19,673 bases of DNA from JBJXGC01 sp046154545 (lineage in GTDB: Bacteria; Chloroflexota; Dehalococcoidia; Tepidiformales; Tepidiformaceae): the NCBI GenBank assembly GCA_046154545.1, contig JBJXGC010000143.1, positions 1 through 19,673 on the forward strand, given 5' to 3'. Shown one piece after another: positions 1 to 6,900 of this stretch (positions are counted from its first letter, which is position 1; the number at the start of each line of letters is the position of its first letter). Both the position numbers and the translations under genes were made by a program. The notes under the pieces are model-generated. The model worked only from the letters and a program-made list of their open reading frames with translations. It had not been told where the DNA came from and ran no database searches.

Positions 1-31
1 GGTCGAATCCGAAGTTCGCTTCCGAGTCCAT
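1..31 (-). CDS. possible 5' end of a gene leaving the window on the left
   Basis: On the minus strand an ATG at 31-29 opens a frame that stays open to the window edge (MDSEANFGFD). A GAGGGG ribosome-binding-like run lies at 45-40, about eight bases upstream. Only ten residues are visible, so no family can be named. The next gene to the right starts on the opposite strand, so the space between them would hold divergent promoters. It could equally be a chance frame. Confidence 0.3.
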   Translation of the reverse strand, partial: MDSEANFGFD

Positions 32-182
32 CGATACCGCCCCTCGAGATGTGTGAAGTTCCCGCCGTCTGCCCGCGACGGGCGGGGATCGCCGGCGAAT
101 TGTAGGGCACGGGCTCGACCGGGGCACCGGTAGCTCGCCTGTTCTGATGGGGTGGCCGGCGGCGAGGACCGTTGGCCGATTG

Positions 183-191
183 TGGTACCCT
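183..191 (+). promoter_or_regulatory. extended -10 promoter candidate (TGGTACCCT)
   Basis: The nonamer fits the TGnTAnnnT pattern that recurs before several units in this window. Transcription would begin near 198. No convincing -35 is seen 17 bases upstream. It would drive the two overlapping unknown genes at 269-1026. The rest of the first 268 bases shows nothing else I can support. Confidence 0.35.
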
Positions 192-268
192 GACAGCATC
201 GCAAGGCGTGGGGGCTCGTTCTGCCGGAAGGTCCGCTTCTCGCCGAGCTTCGGTCGCTCTGTGATGCT

Positions 269-577
269 GTGGGCTTCGACCTCGACACGGAGTACTGCGA
301 TATGCCCCGAATGGTTGCGAGGATAAGAGAATTCGAATTCTTGCCGGTCGATGCTGTGTTGTCGCCGGACCAACGAGCGGCGCTCGTCGAAAACGTGAGG
401 CTGGCGATCTTTCGAACGGCTGCGGCCGGCCTGGCGCCACCGGTGGCAAAACAGTCGGCTCTTCGCCGATGGCACTTCTTGCCGCAGGCGTCTGTTCCCG
501 CCAGCCGCGCGTACGCGCGGGTCCTTGAGCGATTGAGTGTGCCGGTCCCGGAGCATCTCGCGAGGTTCCTCGGATGA
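269..577 (+). CDS. hypothetical protein, first gene of an overlapping pair
   Basis: I do not recognise the family. This GTG start gives 102 residues, mostly helical in character, with no signal peptide or membrane segment and two cysteines that form no motif. The start is uncertain: there is no Shine-Dalgarno before 269, and the frame is open back to 194. The upstream translation (LVLPEGPLLAELRSLCDAVG) looks like real protein, but the only alternative initiator there is a CTG at 221. A GTG at 208 would be the natural start if the G5 run at 210-214 were one base shorter. The stop overlaps the next start as ATGA, so the two genes are probably translated together. Coding on this strand is likely; function unknown. 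Confidence 0.55.
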   Translation: MGFDLDTEYCDMPRMVARIREFEFLPVDAVLSPDQRAALVENVRLAIFRTAAAGLAPPVAKQSALRRWHFLPQASVPASRAYARVLERLSVPVPEHLARFLG

Positions 578-1026
578 CCGTGGGCGCGCAAGCACCGGCC
601 CAGGAACTGCTTCTTGAGGCGCGCCAGGCTCTAGTGGCATTCCTTAGCCTCCCCGACCTGGACAGCCAGCTCCAGCGTCAGTGGACCGCGCCGCCTCTCG
701 GCCACTTCGTTATCGGCCCCGGTCTCCTCGTTGGTTCGCGGGCTACCTTCCTCCTCTACGACTCAGCCGACTCACCAGGTTACGGGCTCCCGTATCGTGC
801 CATCGTCGAGGGTGCCTCGCTCCCGGCGGAAGGCGGGAACGGACGGCGGCGTTGGGAGGTTTCGGCCGTTGAATCGATGTGCCCAAGCTGCTTCGGCACG
901 GGCGTCCTCACTGGCGAAGGCCGGCTGTGCGACACCTGCGGCGCCACTGGATGGGGTAACGCGGACGTCGTTGCGACAACGCCCGCACCGGGCGTGCCCG
1001 CCGTCGCGGACGCCCGTCCTGCCTGA
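574..1026 (+). CDS. hypothetical protein with DnaJ-like double CxxC zinc knuckle
   Basis: 150 residues. Residues 1-100 form a mixed hydrophobic domain I cannot assign (VIGPGLLVGSRATFLLYDS region, no signal peptide). Residues 103-106 (CPSC) and 119-122 (CDTC) are two CxxC pairs, each followed by a glycine-rich CxxCxGxG-type continuation (FGTG, GATG), as in the zinc centre of DnaJ. One Zn2+ held by four cysteines is therefore likely. There is no J domain, so it is not DnaJ itself. The last 20 residues are alanine- and proline-rich and run to within about 20 bases of the tandem repeat array, so the C-terminus may have been altered by that array. It overlaps the preceding gene by ATGA, which suggests a shared function. 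The name is structural only. Confidence 0.6.
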   Translation: MTVGAQAPAQELLLEARQALVAFLSLPDLDSQLQRQWTAPPLGHFVIGPGLLVGSRATFLLYDSADSPGYGLPYRAIVEGASLPAEGGNGRRRWEVSAVESMCPSCFGTGVLTGEGRLCDTCGATGWGNADVVATTPAPGVPAVADARPA

Positions 1027-1046
1027 CGGCCCGCCTGGAGGGTGCA

Positions 1047-1385
1047 CCGTAGGCGCCCATCAGAGCCGCGCGCGTAAGCAAGCGCTGCGACGGTGCCCGT
1101 GCACGGTCTGCAGAGCGGCGCGCGAGGAGGGGCGCCGCGCGCGGCGTGCCAGAGGCGCGCGCGTAAGCAAGCGCTGCGACGGTGCCCGTGCACGGCCTGC
1201 AGAGCGGCCCGCCAGGCCGGGACACCGTAGGCGCCCATCAGAGCCGCGCGCGTAAGCAAGCGCTGCGACGTTGCCCGCGGCACGGTCTGCGGAGCGACGC
1301 GCCAGGCCGGGACACTGTAGGCGCCCATCAGAGCCGCGCGCGTAAGCAAGCGCTGCGACGTTGCCCGCGGCACGGTCTGCAGAGC
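1047..1385. repeat. tandem array, four copies of an 89-90 bp repeat
   Basis: The core GCGTAAGCAAGCGCTGCGAC occurs at 1072, 1161, 1250 and 1340, giving spacings of 89, 89 and 90 bases. Around it each unit carries AGGCGCCCATCAGAGCCGCG upstream (degenerate in copy 2) and GCACGGTCTGCAGAGC-like sequence downstream. Copies 3 and 4 are nearly identical; copies 1 and 2 have diverged. Parts are self-complementary (GCGC around the core, GTGCAC, CTGCAG), resembling REP-type elements. No unique spacers separate the copies. The array sits between a hypothetical gene and the dehydrogenase promoter. Confidence 0.85.
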
Positions 1386-1393
1386 CGCCCGCC

Positions 1394-1402
1394 TGCTACA
1401 CT
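1394..1402 (+). promoter_or_regulatory. extended -10 promoter of the SDR gene (TGCTACACT)
   Basis: TGC followed by TACACT lies 34 bases before the SDR start codon, directly after the last repeat copy. Transcription would begin near 1409, giving a leader of roughly 28 bases that contains the GGAGG at 1425-1429. No clear -35 is visible because the repeat occupies that position. Confidence 0.45.
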
Positions 1403-1436
1403 CCCGCCTGCATTTCAGCATCATGGAGGCACACCA

Positions 1437-2297
1437 ATGAGCCAGCTTGCAGGGAAAGTCGCCGTCATCACGGGCGGGGCCAGCGGCATCGGCGAGGGCA
1501 CCGTCCGGCTCTTCGCGAACGAAGGCGCGAAGGTCGTCATCGCCGACGTCCAGGACGCGCGCGGTCAGAAGCTCGCCGAGGAGCTGGGCACGAACACCGC
1601 CTACCTCCACACCGACGTCTCCCAGGAGGCCCAGGTCGCCGAGGCCATCGACTACGCCGTCCGCAAGTTCGGGCGGCTCGACACGATCTTCAACAACGCC
1701 GGCTTCGGGGGCGTCAGCGGCCCCATCGACGAGCTGGACATGGCCGCCTTCGACGAGACGATGGCCGTCCTCTTTCGCGGTGTGGTCATGGGCATTAAGC
1801 ACGCCTCCCGCGTCATGAAGGCCCAGGGCAGCGGCAGTATCGTCAGCACCGCCAGCGTCGCAGGCGTCGGCGCCATCTTCGGCCCCCAGGTCTATAGCGC
1901 GGCCAAGGCGGCCGTCATCCACTTCACGAAAGCGGTCGCCGTCGAACTCGGCCCTTTCGGCGTGCGGGCCAACGCCATCGCCCCGGGCGGCATCGCCACC
2001 CCCATCTTCGGCAAGGGCATGGGGCTCACCCCTGAGCAGGCCGACGGCACGATCGAAGCGATGAAGGTGGTCCTCGCTCAGAGCCAGCCCATCCGCCGCT
2101 CGGGCGTGCCGGACGACATCGCCCAGGCCGCGCTCTGGCTGGCGAGCGACGCCTCGAGCTTCGTCACCGGCCACACGATCGTGGTCGATGGTGGCATCAC
2201 CCTCGCCCCCTCGGGGATCTTCAGCGGCGACCGCAACGCCTCGCCCGAAGAGCGTCGCGAGCGCTTCGTCCAGATGCTCCAGGGCAAGCCCGCCTAG
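1437..2297 (+). CDS. classical short-chain dehydrogenase/reductase (SDR)
   Basis: A 286-residue cytosolic NAD(P)-dependent oxidoreductase, usual length for a classical SDR. The nucleotide-binding TGGASGIG is at residues 12-19. D37 at the end of the second strand favours NAD(H) over NADP(H). NNAG is at 86-89, and the catalytic set is S140, Y153 and K157 (YSAAK). The substrate loop after PGG differs from well-characterised members, so the substrate (an alcohol or ketone) cannot be named. ATG 1437 is chosen because GGAGG at 1425-1429 sits seven bases before it and the protein begins in the standard SDR way; the frame extends upstream only through the repeat array. It is a single-gene unit, followed by a hairpin at 2316-2335. 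Family certain; specific reaction unknown. Confidence 0.93.
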   Translation: MSQLAGKVAVITGGASGIGEGTVRLFANEGAKVVIADVQDARGQKLAEELGTNTAYLHTDVSQEAQVAEAIDYAVRKFGRLDTIFNNAGFGGVSGPIDELDMAAFDETMAVLFRGVVMGIKHASRVMKAQGSGSIVSTASVAGVGAIFGPQVYSAAKAAVIHFTKAVAVELGPFGVRANAIAPGGIATPIFGKGMGLTPEQADGTIEAMKVVLAQSQPIRRSGVPDDIAQAALWLASDASSFVTGHTIVVDGGITLAPSGIFSGDRNASPEERRERFVQMLQGKPA

Positions 2298-2315
2298 CTA
2301 GTGCACCGATGCCGA

Positions 2316-2335
2316 GCGCGGCCGGGAGGCCGCGC
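2316..2335 (+). terminator. hairpin after the SDR gene
   Basis: A perfect 8 bp stem (GCGCGGCC/GGCCGCGC) closes a GGGA loop of GNRA type, 18 bases after the SDR stop. No U-run follows, so it is not a canonical intrinsic terminator, but a very GC-rich stem may act alone or with Rho. Confidence 0.45.
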
Positions 2336-2397
2336 AACAGGCGGCGCGATCGGCTCTCCCTGCGCCCGGCCCGCATGTGCCACGACCGTCCTTCCTA

Positions 2398-2444
2398 ACC
2401 GTCCGGATCCCCTCTCCCCGCGCAGGGGGTGAGGGTAGGACGGT
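2398..2444. repeat. long imperfect intergenic hairpin
   Basis: The outer arms ACCGTCC (2398-2404) and GGACGGT (2438-2444) enclose an inner stem of 2410-2419 with 2426-2435, which has one T-T mismatch and a six-base loop. The CCCTCTCCCC/GGGGTGAGGG core is of a kind I remember as common between genes in GC-rich environmental bacteria. It occupies the gene-free 2298-2650 stretch; the rest of that stretch (2445-2627) shows no supportable feature. Confidence 0.55.
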
Positions 2445-2650
2445 CACGCGGAGCCCAATGCCGACCCCAAGGCGTGCAGGCGAAGCCGTATTTTCAGACC
2501 GGGAGGGAGACCGATCCCTGTGACCGGTGCACGCGTCCCCTCCCCGGAGAATTGCGCCCTCCGGCCCGCTTCACACGGCCGTTCGGCGCCTGACGGGCAG
2601 GGGCCGCCAGCCGACGATGGTGCTACGCCGCCTGAGGCGGAGGAGCCGCT

Positions 2651-3211
2651 ATGCCATCGCCAGCCAATCCACAGCAGAACCCCAAACAGATCCGGACGTC
2701 GGGCGCCCGCCACGACACCGCCATCAAGGACGCCACCTGGGACGCCTACCGCGGCCCACTGCCGCCGGAGCCCACCCGTTGCCCGGGCTGCGGCGCCACC
2801 GTCCACGGTGGACGCTGGACCTGGGAGAAAGCGCCGGCCGGCGCCCACGAACAGACCTGCCCCGCCTGTCGCCGCATCGCCGACGACTACCCGGAGGGGT
2901 TCCTCACCATCAGCGGGTCGTTCTTCGCGGCCCACCGCCAGGAGATCCTCGCCCTCATCGAGAACGTGGCCACGACCGAGGGCGCCGAGCACCCCCTCAA
3001 CCGCGTGATGGACCAGCGGGAAGAGGGCGGCTCGCTCATCATCCGGACGACGGACAACCATCTGCCCCGGCGGATGGGGGAAGCGCTCCATGGCGCCTAC
3101 AAGGGCACGCTCGACTTTCGCTACCCGCCCGAGGAGGCGGCCCTGCGCGTCACCTGGTCGCGCGACGCTACGGGCGAAGGGGGTGCAGGCCGTGCTCCAG
3201 CTCGACATTGA
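2651..3211 (+). CDS. BCAM0308-family zinc protein (NMD3-like, ribosome/mRNA stability)
   Basis: 186 residues. Features typical of the family are GARHDT near residue 18, a zinc ribbon of C44-x2-C47 and C70-x2-C73 around GGRWTWEKAPAGAH, then CRRIADDYPEG and the C-terminal HLPRRMGEALHGAYKG and TWSRD blocks. The family is annotated as affecting ribosome stability or mRNA decay by similarity to the NMD3 zinc region; direct biochemical evidence is lacking as far as I know. The start has GGAGGAG at 2639-2645, with a CCGCC/GGCGG mini-hairpin (2628-2640) partly covering it, which could tune initiation. The 3' end overlaps the HPF gene by 20 bases, which supports a shared role on stressed ribosomes. 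The last dozen residues (GEGGAGRAPARH) are probably unconserved read-over into the HPF start. Confidence 0.85.
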   Translation: MPSPANPQQNPKQIRTSGARHDTAIKDATWDAYRGPLPPEPTRCPGCGATVHGGRWTWEKAPAGAHEQTCPACRRIADDYPEGFLTISGSFFAAHRQEILALIENVATTEGAEHPLNRVMDQREEGGSLIIRTTDNHLPRRMGEALHGAYKGTLDFRYPPEEAALRVTWSRDATGEGGAGRAPARH

Positions 3212-3629
3212 GTGCGAAGACTTCGGCCTCACCGGTGAGGTCGATGAGTACATCCGTCAGCGCGCCGCCCGGCTCGACCGCTTCTTCACGCCCATCACCC
3301 GCACCCGGGTCGTCCTCGAAGCGCCCGTGAACCATCACCGCCAGGGTGGGCCGTTCACCGTACGCATCGATATCGACGTACCGGGCACGGCGGTGACGGT
3401 CTCGCGGCAACAGTCGGACGACCTCCACGTCGCCATCCGCACCTCGTTCGAATCAGCCGAGCGCCAGCTCCAGGACTACCGGCGGAAGCGGCAGGGCCAG
3501 GTGAAGACGCCGGCGGCGCAGCCCGTGGCGAAGGTGGCGCGGCTCTTCCCCCGGGAGGGGTACGGCTTCCTGGCCGCCAGCGACCAGCCCGGTGACGGCC
3601 CCCAGGCGAGCACGGTCGAGGTCGAGTAA
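3192..3629 (+). CDS. ribosome hibernation factor (HPF/RaiA) with a truncated cold-shock tail
   Basis: 145 residues. Residues 1-100 form the S30AE (sigma-54 modulation/YfiA) domain, which binds the 30S decoding region and silences ribosomes in stationary phase: LDIECEDFGLTGEVDEYIRQ at the start, VNHHRQGGPFTVRIDI in the middle, and DLHVAIRTSFESAERQLQDY. Residues 113-142 resemble the two ends of a cold-shock domain: VARLFPREGYGFL carries RNP1, then GPQASTV is the usual last strand. The VFVH-type RNP2 half that should lie between is missing. GTG 3192 is chosen because AAGGGG at 3177-3182 is nine bases upstream, and a GTG at 3183 lies too close to it. It overlaps the BCAM0308 gene, implying coupling. 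The HPF call is firm; the tail interpretation is inference. Confidence 0.87.
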   Translation: MLQLDIECEDFGLTGEVDEYIRQRAARLDRFFTPITRTRVVLEAPVNHHRQGGPFTVRIDIDVPGTAVTVSRQQSDDLHVAIRTSFESAERQLQDYRRKRQGQVKTPAAQPVAKVARLFPREGYGFLAASDQPGDGPQASTVEVE

Positions 3630-3646
3630 GCACAACGCGCGTCTCG

Positions 3647-3675
3647 TTGACAGGCCGCGCCGCGCCGTCCACATT
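3647..3675 (+). promoter_or_regulatory. promoter candidate for the AbrB-fold gene, probably leaderless
   Basis: A perfect TTGACA at 3647-3652 is followed after 17 bases by CACATT at 3670-3675, a weak -10. That element ends seven bases before the ATG at 3683, so transcription would begin at or next to the start codon. No Shine-Dalgarno is present, which agrees with a leaderless message. Confidence 0.35.
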
Positions 3676-3682
3676 CCGCCCC

Positions 3683-3892
3683 ATGGCTGAGGACGAACGG
3701 CCGCCACGGTACCGCCTGAAGGTCGATGACGGCGGGCGGATCGGCCTCCCGGACGAGGTCCGCCAGCAGCTCGCCATCCGCCCCGGCGACTTCCTCTCGC
3801 TCCACATCGAGGACGGCCACATCGTCGTCGAGACGAGCGCGAAGCTCTGGGCCGAGCTTCGCGCTATCTACGGCCAGGCGGACACGGAGTGA
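3683..3892 (+). CDS. AbrB/SpoVT-type DNA-binding protein (MazE/VapB-like swapped hairpin)
   Basis: 69 residues. YRLKVDDGGRIGLPDEVRQQLAIRPGDFLSLHIEDGHIVV is the full swapped-hairpin barrel: a KVDxxGRIxLP strand, a short helix, then RPGD and a closing strand. Such proteins are dimeric DNA binders, either antitoxins or small transcription regulators. No PIN or MazF toxin gene follows; the next gene is convergent, so an orphan regulator is more likely than half of a toxin pair. ATG 3683 is preferred over an in-frame TTG at 3647, because that TTG is the first half of a perfect TTGACA and has no ribosome-binding site. The C-terminus (KLWAELRAIYGQ) is a short helix that could contact a partner. Confidence 0.8.
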   Translation: MAEDERPPRYRLKVDDGGRIGLPDEVRQQLAIRPGDFLSLHIEDGHIVVETSAKLWAELRAIYGQADTE

Positions 3893-3914
3893 CCGGGCAC
3901 CCTGGCCTGGTCAC
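3889..3914. terminator. palindrome between two convergent genes, possible bidirectional terminator
   Basis: GTGACC (3889-3894) and GGTCAC (3909-3914) are perfect inverted arms, and each contains the TGA stop codon of one of the two convergent genes. Only 18 bases separate the coding regions. The loop is GC-rich and no U-run follows on either strand, so the terminator role is inferred from position. Confidence 0.4.
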
Positions 3915-6900
3915 GGCTCCACGATGAACCGCCCGCTGTCGCTCCGCCCGAAGACCTCGGGGAACATCGACTCTTCGGCGTGAGCCGGGGCGGCGAAGAA
4001 GTCACCAACGCTCGTCGCCCGGGCATAGTAGATGAACTCGTGTACGCCTTTGGGGAGGATGCGCGCCCGCAACGTGACCCGGTCGTCCCGCAGGTCGGCC
4101 TGGTCGAAGGGGTTCCAGTACCAGCCGAACCAGGGGGCGTAGTAGTCGGCGCCGGCGGGCCGGTTGGCCGCATCCCGCTCAGCGTTGAGGGTGGCGATGA
4201 GCGCCGGGTCCGTCGTCTTCAGGCTCGGGTCGATCGGTTCGAGGCCCGCCGGGAGCGGGTCATCCACCACCACATAGTCCCGCTCGCCGGGCGTCATCAC
4301 GGTCACCTTCACGCGCACGACCTGGCCGAGCTTCGCCTTCGCGATCTTCGTCGCTGGGTCGCCGAGGAGGGAATATTCGTCGGAGACGGCCATCCCCCGA
4401 TTGAGCGCCTCGACCTCGCGGGCGGGTGTGAGGTACTTGAGGTTGATGGTGTAGTAGAGGCGGCCGAGTGCGCCGCTGTCGCGGACGAAGTTGAGGAGCG
4501 TGATCTTCCCCTTCTCGAGGCTGGTGAGCGGCACCGTCTTCTTCGCCGGCTCCCGGGTAAGGCCCTTGAAGTGGCCGGAGAGCACGTTCTTGCCGCCCAC
4601 TTCCACGGCGTAGTCGTAATCGCCCGCCAGTTCGCCGGTGGAGGCGGCGAAGTCGGAGAGGGCGGCGATGCCCTGGGCGCGGTTGAGGCTCTGCTCCCAA
4701 TCGCGCGTGCCCCGGGCCACCATCAGCCAGCGGGTCGTCTCTTCGATCAGCGGGTGGTTGGGGTCCATGCGGACGAGCGCCTGGAGCACCAGCGAGGTCG
4801 TCCGGACGCTGGTGTAGCCGAAACCACCGCTCTCGCTGTCCTCCCAGTGATTGCCGTTGGCGCTAGGGATGACGGCCGTGATGAGGTCGTTGAGGGTCGC
4901 CCCGGCCTGGGGGTCGTCCTTCGTGATGCCGGCCTCGGCCATGGCGAGGAGGAGGTAGGCCCGGCCCCAGTTGGTGAGCTGGGCGCGGTACTGCTCCTGC
5001 ATCGCCCGGACCGTCGAGAGTTGGGCGTTTGCGCCGCCGGCGGCCGCCAGGGCGTATCGGAAGAAGGCCCGCCTGCTCGGGTCGGCCGGGTACTTCACGT
5101 CGGCCGGTCGTCCGAGTTCGGTCTCGATGAAGGACTGGGCGCGGTTGAGGCTCGTGTTGTCGAAGGTGAAGCCGCCGCGCCGCGCCTCGCCGATCGCGAT
5201 CAGCACCCAGCCGGTGACCCAGGGGTCGGACGCGCCGGGGCAGGAGGTACACCAGCCCCACCCCCCGTCAGAGCGCTGACGCGAGACGAGGGCGGCGAGG
5301 TCGCCCTCGACGCGGCTCTTGCGCCCGGGCGAGGCGGTGCCGGGGTCGGCGCTCTTCTCCGCCCGGTCGACGCCGGCCGTGGCGATCAGGCGGGCGGCCC
5401 AGTCCAGCGGCGAGGTGGAGGGGTAGGGCGGGTCGAAAGGCCGGTCGAACAGGGGGAGTTCGCCGCTGAGGACGCCCGTGAGCGAGGGCTGGACAGCGAT
5501 CTCGAGCTCGCCGCCCTTGAGGATCGCGTAGTCCGGCAGGTAGAGCGCTTCGAAGAGCGACTCCTGCTTGACGACGCCACCGGTGGCCGTGGTCTCCGGG
5601 GTCACGTCGAGGGTGAGGGGCAGCTCCTGCAGCACCGCGTCGCCGAGGCCGGTGTTGCTCTTCGCCGAGAACTTCAGCTTCGCACGGCCCTCGGCGGAGA
5701 CGGTGGCCGGCCACTCCAGGATGGTGGACTGGCCCGGGTCGACCTTCGTCTTGCGGGACGTGCCGCCCGCCAGTTCGATGCCTTCGGCCTCGAGGCTGAC
5801 GTCCACGTCGGCGGCCTGCTCGGTGGCGTTGCGGACGAGGAGGCGGAGCGTCACCCGGTCGCCGACGCGCAAGAAGCGGGGGAGGGCGGGGCGAAGGAGG
5901 AGCGGCTGGGTGGAGAGGAGCTCGTTCGTCCCCTCGCCGACCATCGTGTCGCCGCTGACCGCCCGCACCTGCATCCGCCAGGTGGTGAGGTTGTCCGGCA
6001 TCGGCACCTGGACGGTGGCGGTGCCGTCGTCGTTGGTCGCCACCTGGGCGTTCCAGTAAGCGGTGTTCTTGAAGTCCTGGCGGATGCGTTCGCCGTCCAG
6101 GCCGCCGCCGCCCTTGCCACCGGTCTGGGGCTCGGAGATGACGTCGTTCGTCCGGTTGATCGAGACGGCGAGGGAGGACGATGTCCGCACGCCGAGGCCA
6201 CGCTCGTACCAGAACGCTTTGAGGCCGGTCGTGCTCCGCTCCTCGGCGAGCGAGAGCACGGCCTTGTCGACGACCGCCACCGAGACCTCGGACTTCACGC
6301 CGCGCCCCGCCGAATCGGTGACCCGGATGTCGTAGCGCACCATGTCGCCAGGTTTGGCCTGCTTGCGGTCGGGCTGGATGCTGACCGTCAATTCGCGCGT
6401 TTTCGTCGAAACCGGCAGCTCGACGTAGCCGACCTTGTAGCGGGGGATGGGGTCCTCCGCTGTCGGCGGCCGGTAGAGCACGGTGGAGACGAAGATGTCG
6501 GGCACACCGCGCGCTGTGATCGGGATCGCGAGCTGCGTGCTGTTCGTCGGGAACTGCTGGACCGCTCGCGTGTGGATCTTGCCCCGTTCCGTGGTGACCA
6601 GGCCGATCGACCCGCTGAAGGGTGCGGGCACGAGGACCGTGGCGGTCTCGCCCACTTCGTAGCTCTCCTTGTCGGCGATGAGCTTGATCGTGTCGTCGTT
6701 GCTGACGTACCAGCTCGCGAACTCGCCGCTGCTCACCCAGAGATAGGCCGCCGAACGGGCGCTCCGGCCGCGCTCGTCGGTCACCACGGCGACGATGCGG
6801 AGCGTCCCCGCGGCCTTCGGCGTGATCGTCACGCTGCCCGTCGCCTTGTTGCCGGTCTGAGTGGTCTTCGTTTCGATGAGGGTGTCGAGCGGCTCGCTGC

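Noticed and set aside
1..20. tRNA T-arm (GGTCGAATCC)
   Set aside because: It lacks the second T of the GTTCGAATCC arm and no acceptor or anticodon stem can be drawn in the visible bases.
328..341. 14-base perfect palindrome AGAATTCGAATTCT
   Set aside because: It lies inside the coding frame of the first unknown gene and reads as ordinary codons; no reason to assign a regulatory role.
1047..1385. CRISPR array
   Set aside because: Units are about 89 bp and homologous throughout, with no unique spacers, and no cas gene is present.
780..2174. 464-codon open frame on the minus strand across the repeat array and the SDR gene
   Set aside because: It is antisense to a clear SDR and to the zinc-knuckle gene; its length reflects GC-rich third positions and repeats without stops.
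3647..3682. TTG start giving a 12-residue longer AbrB-fold protein
   Set aside because: That TTG is part of a perfect TTGACA promoter hexamer, no ribosome-binding site precedes it, and the extra residues are not family-like.
3683..3892. AbrB-fold gene as antitoxin of a toxin pair
   Set aside because: No toxin gene adjoins it; the next gene is the convergent macroglobulin and the previous one is HPF.
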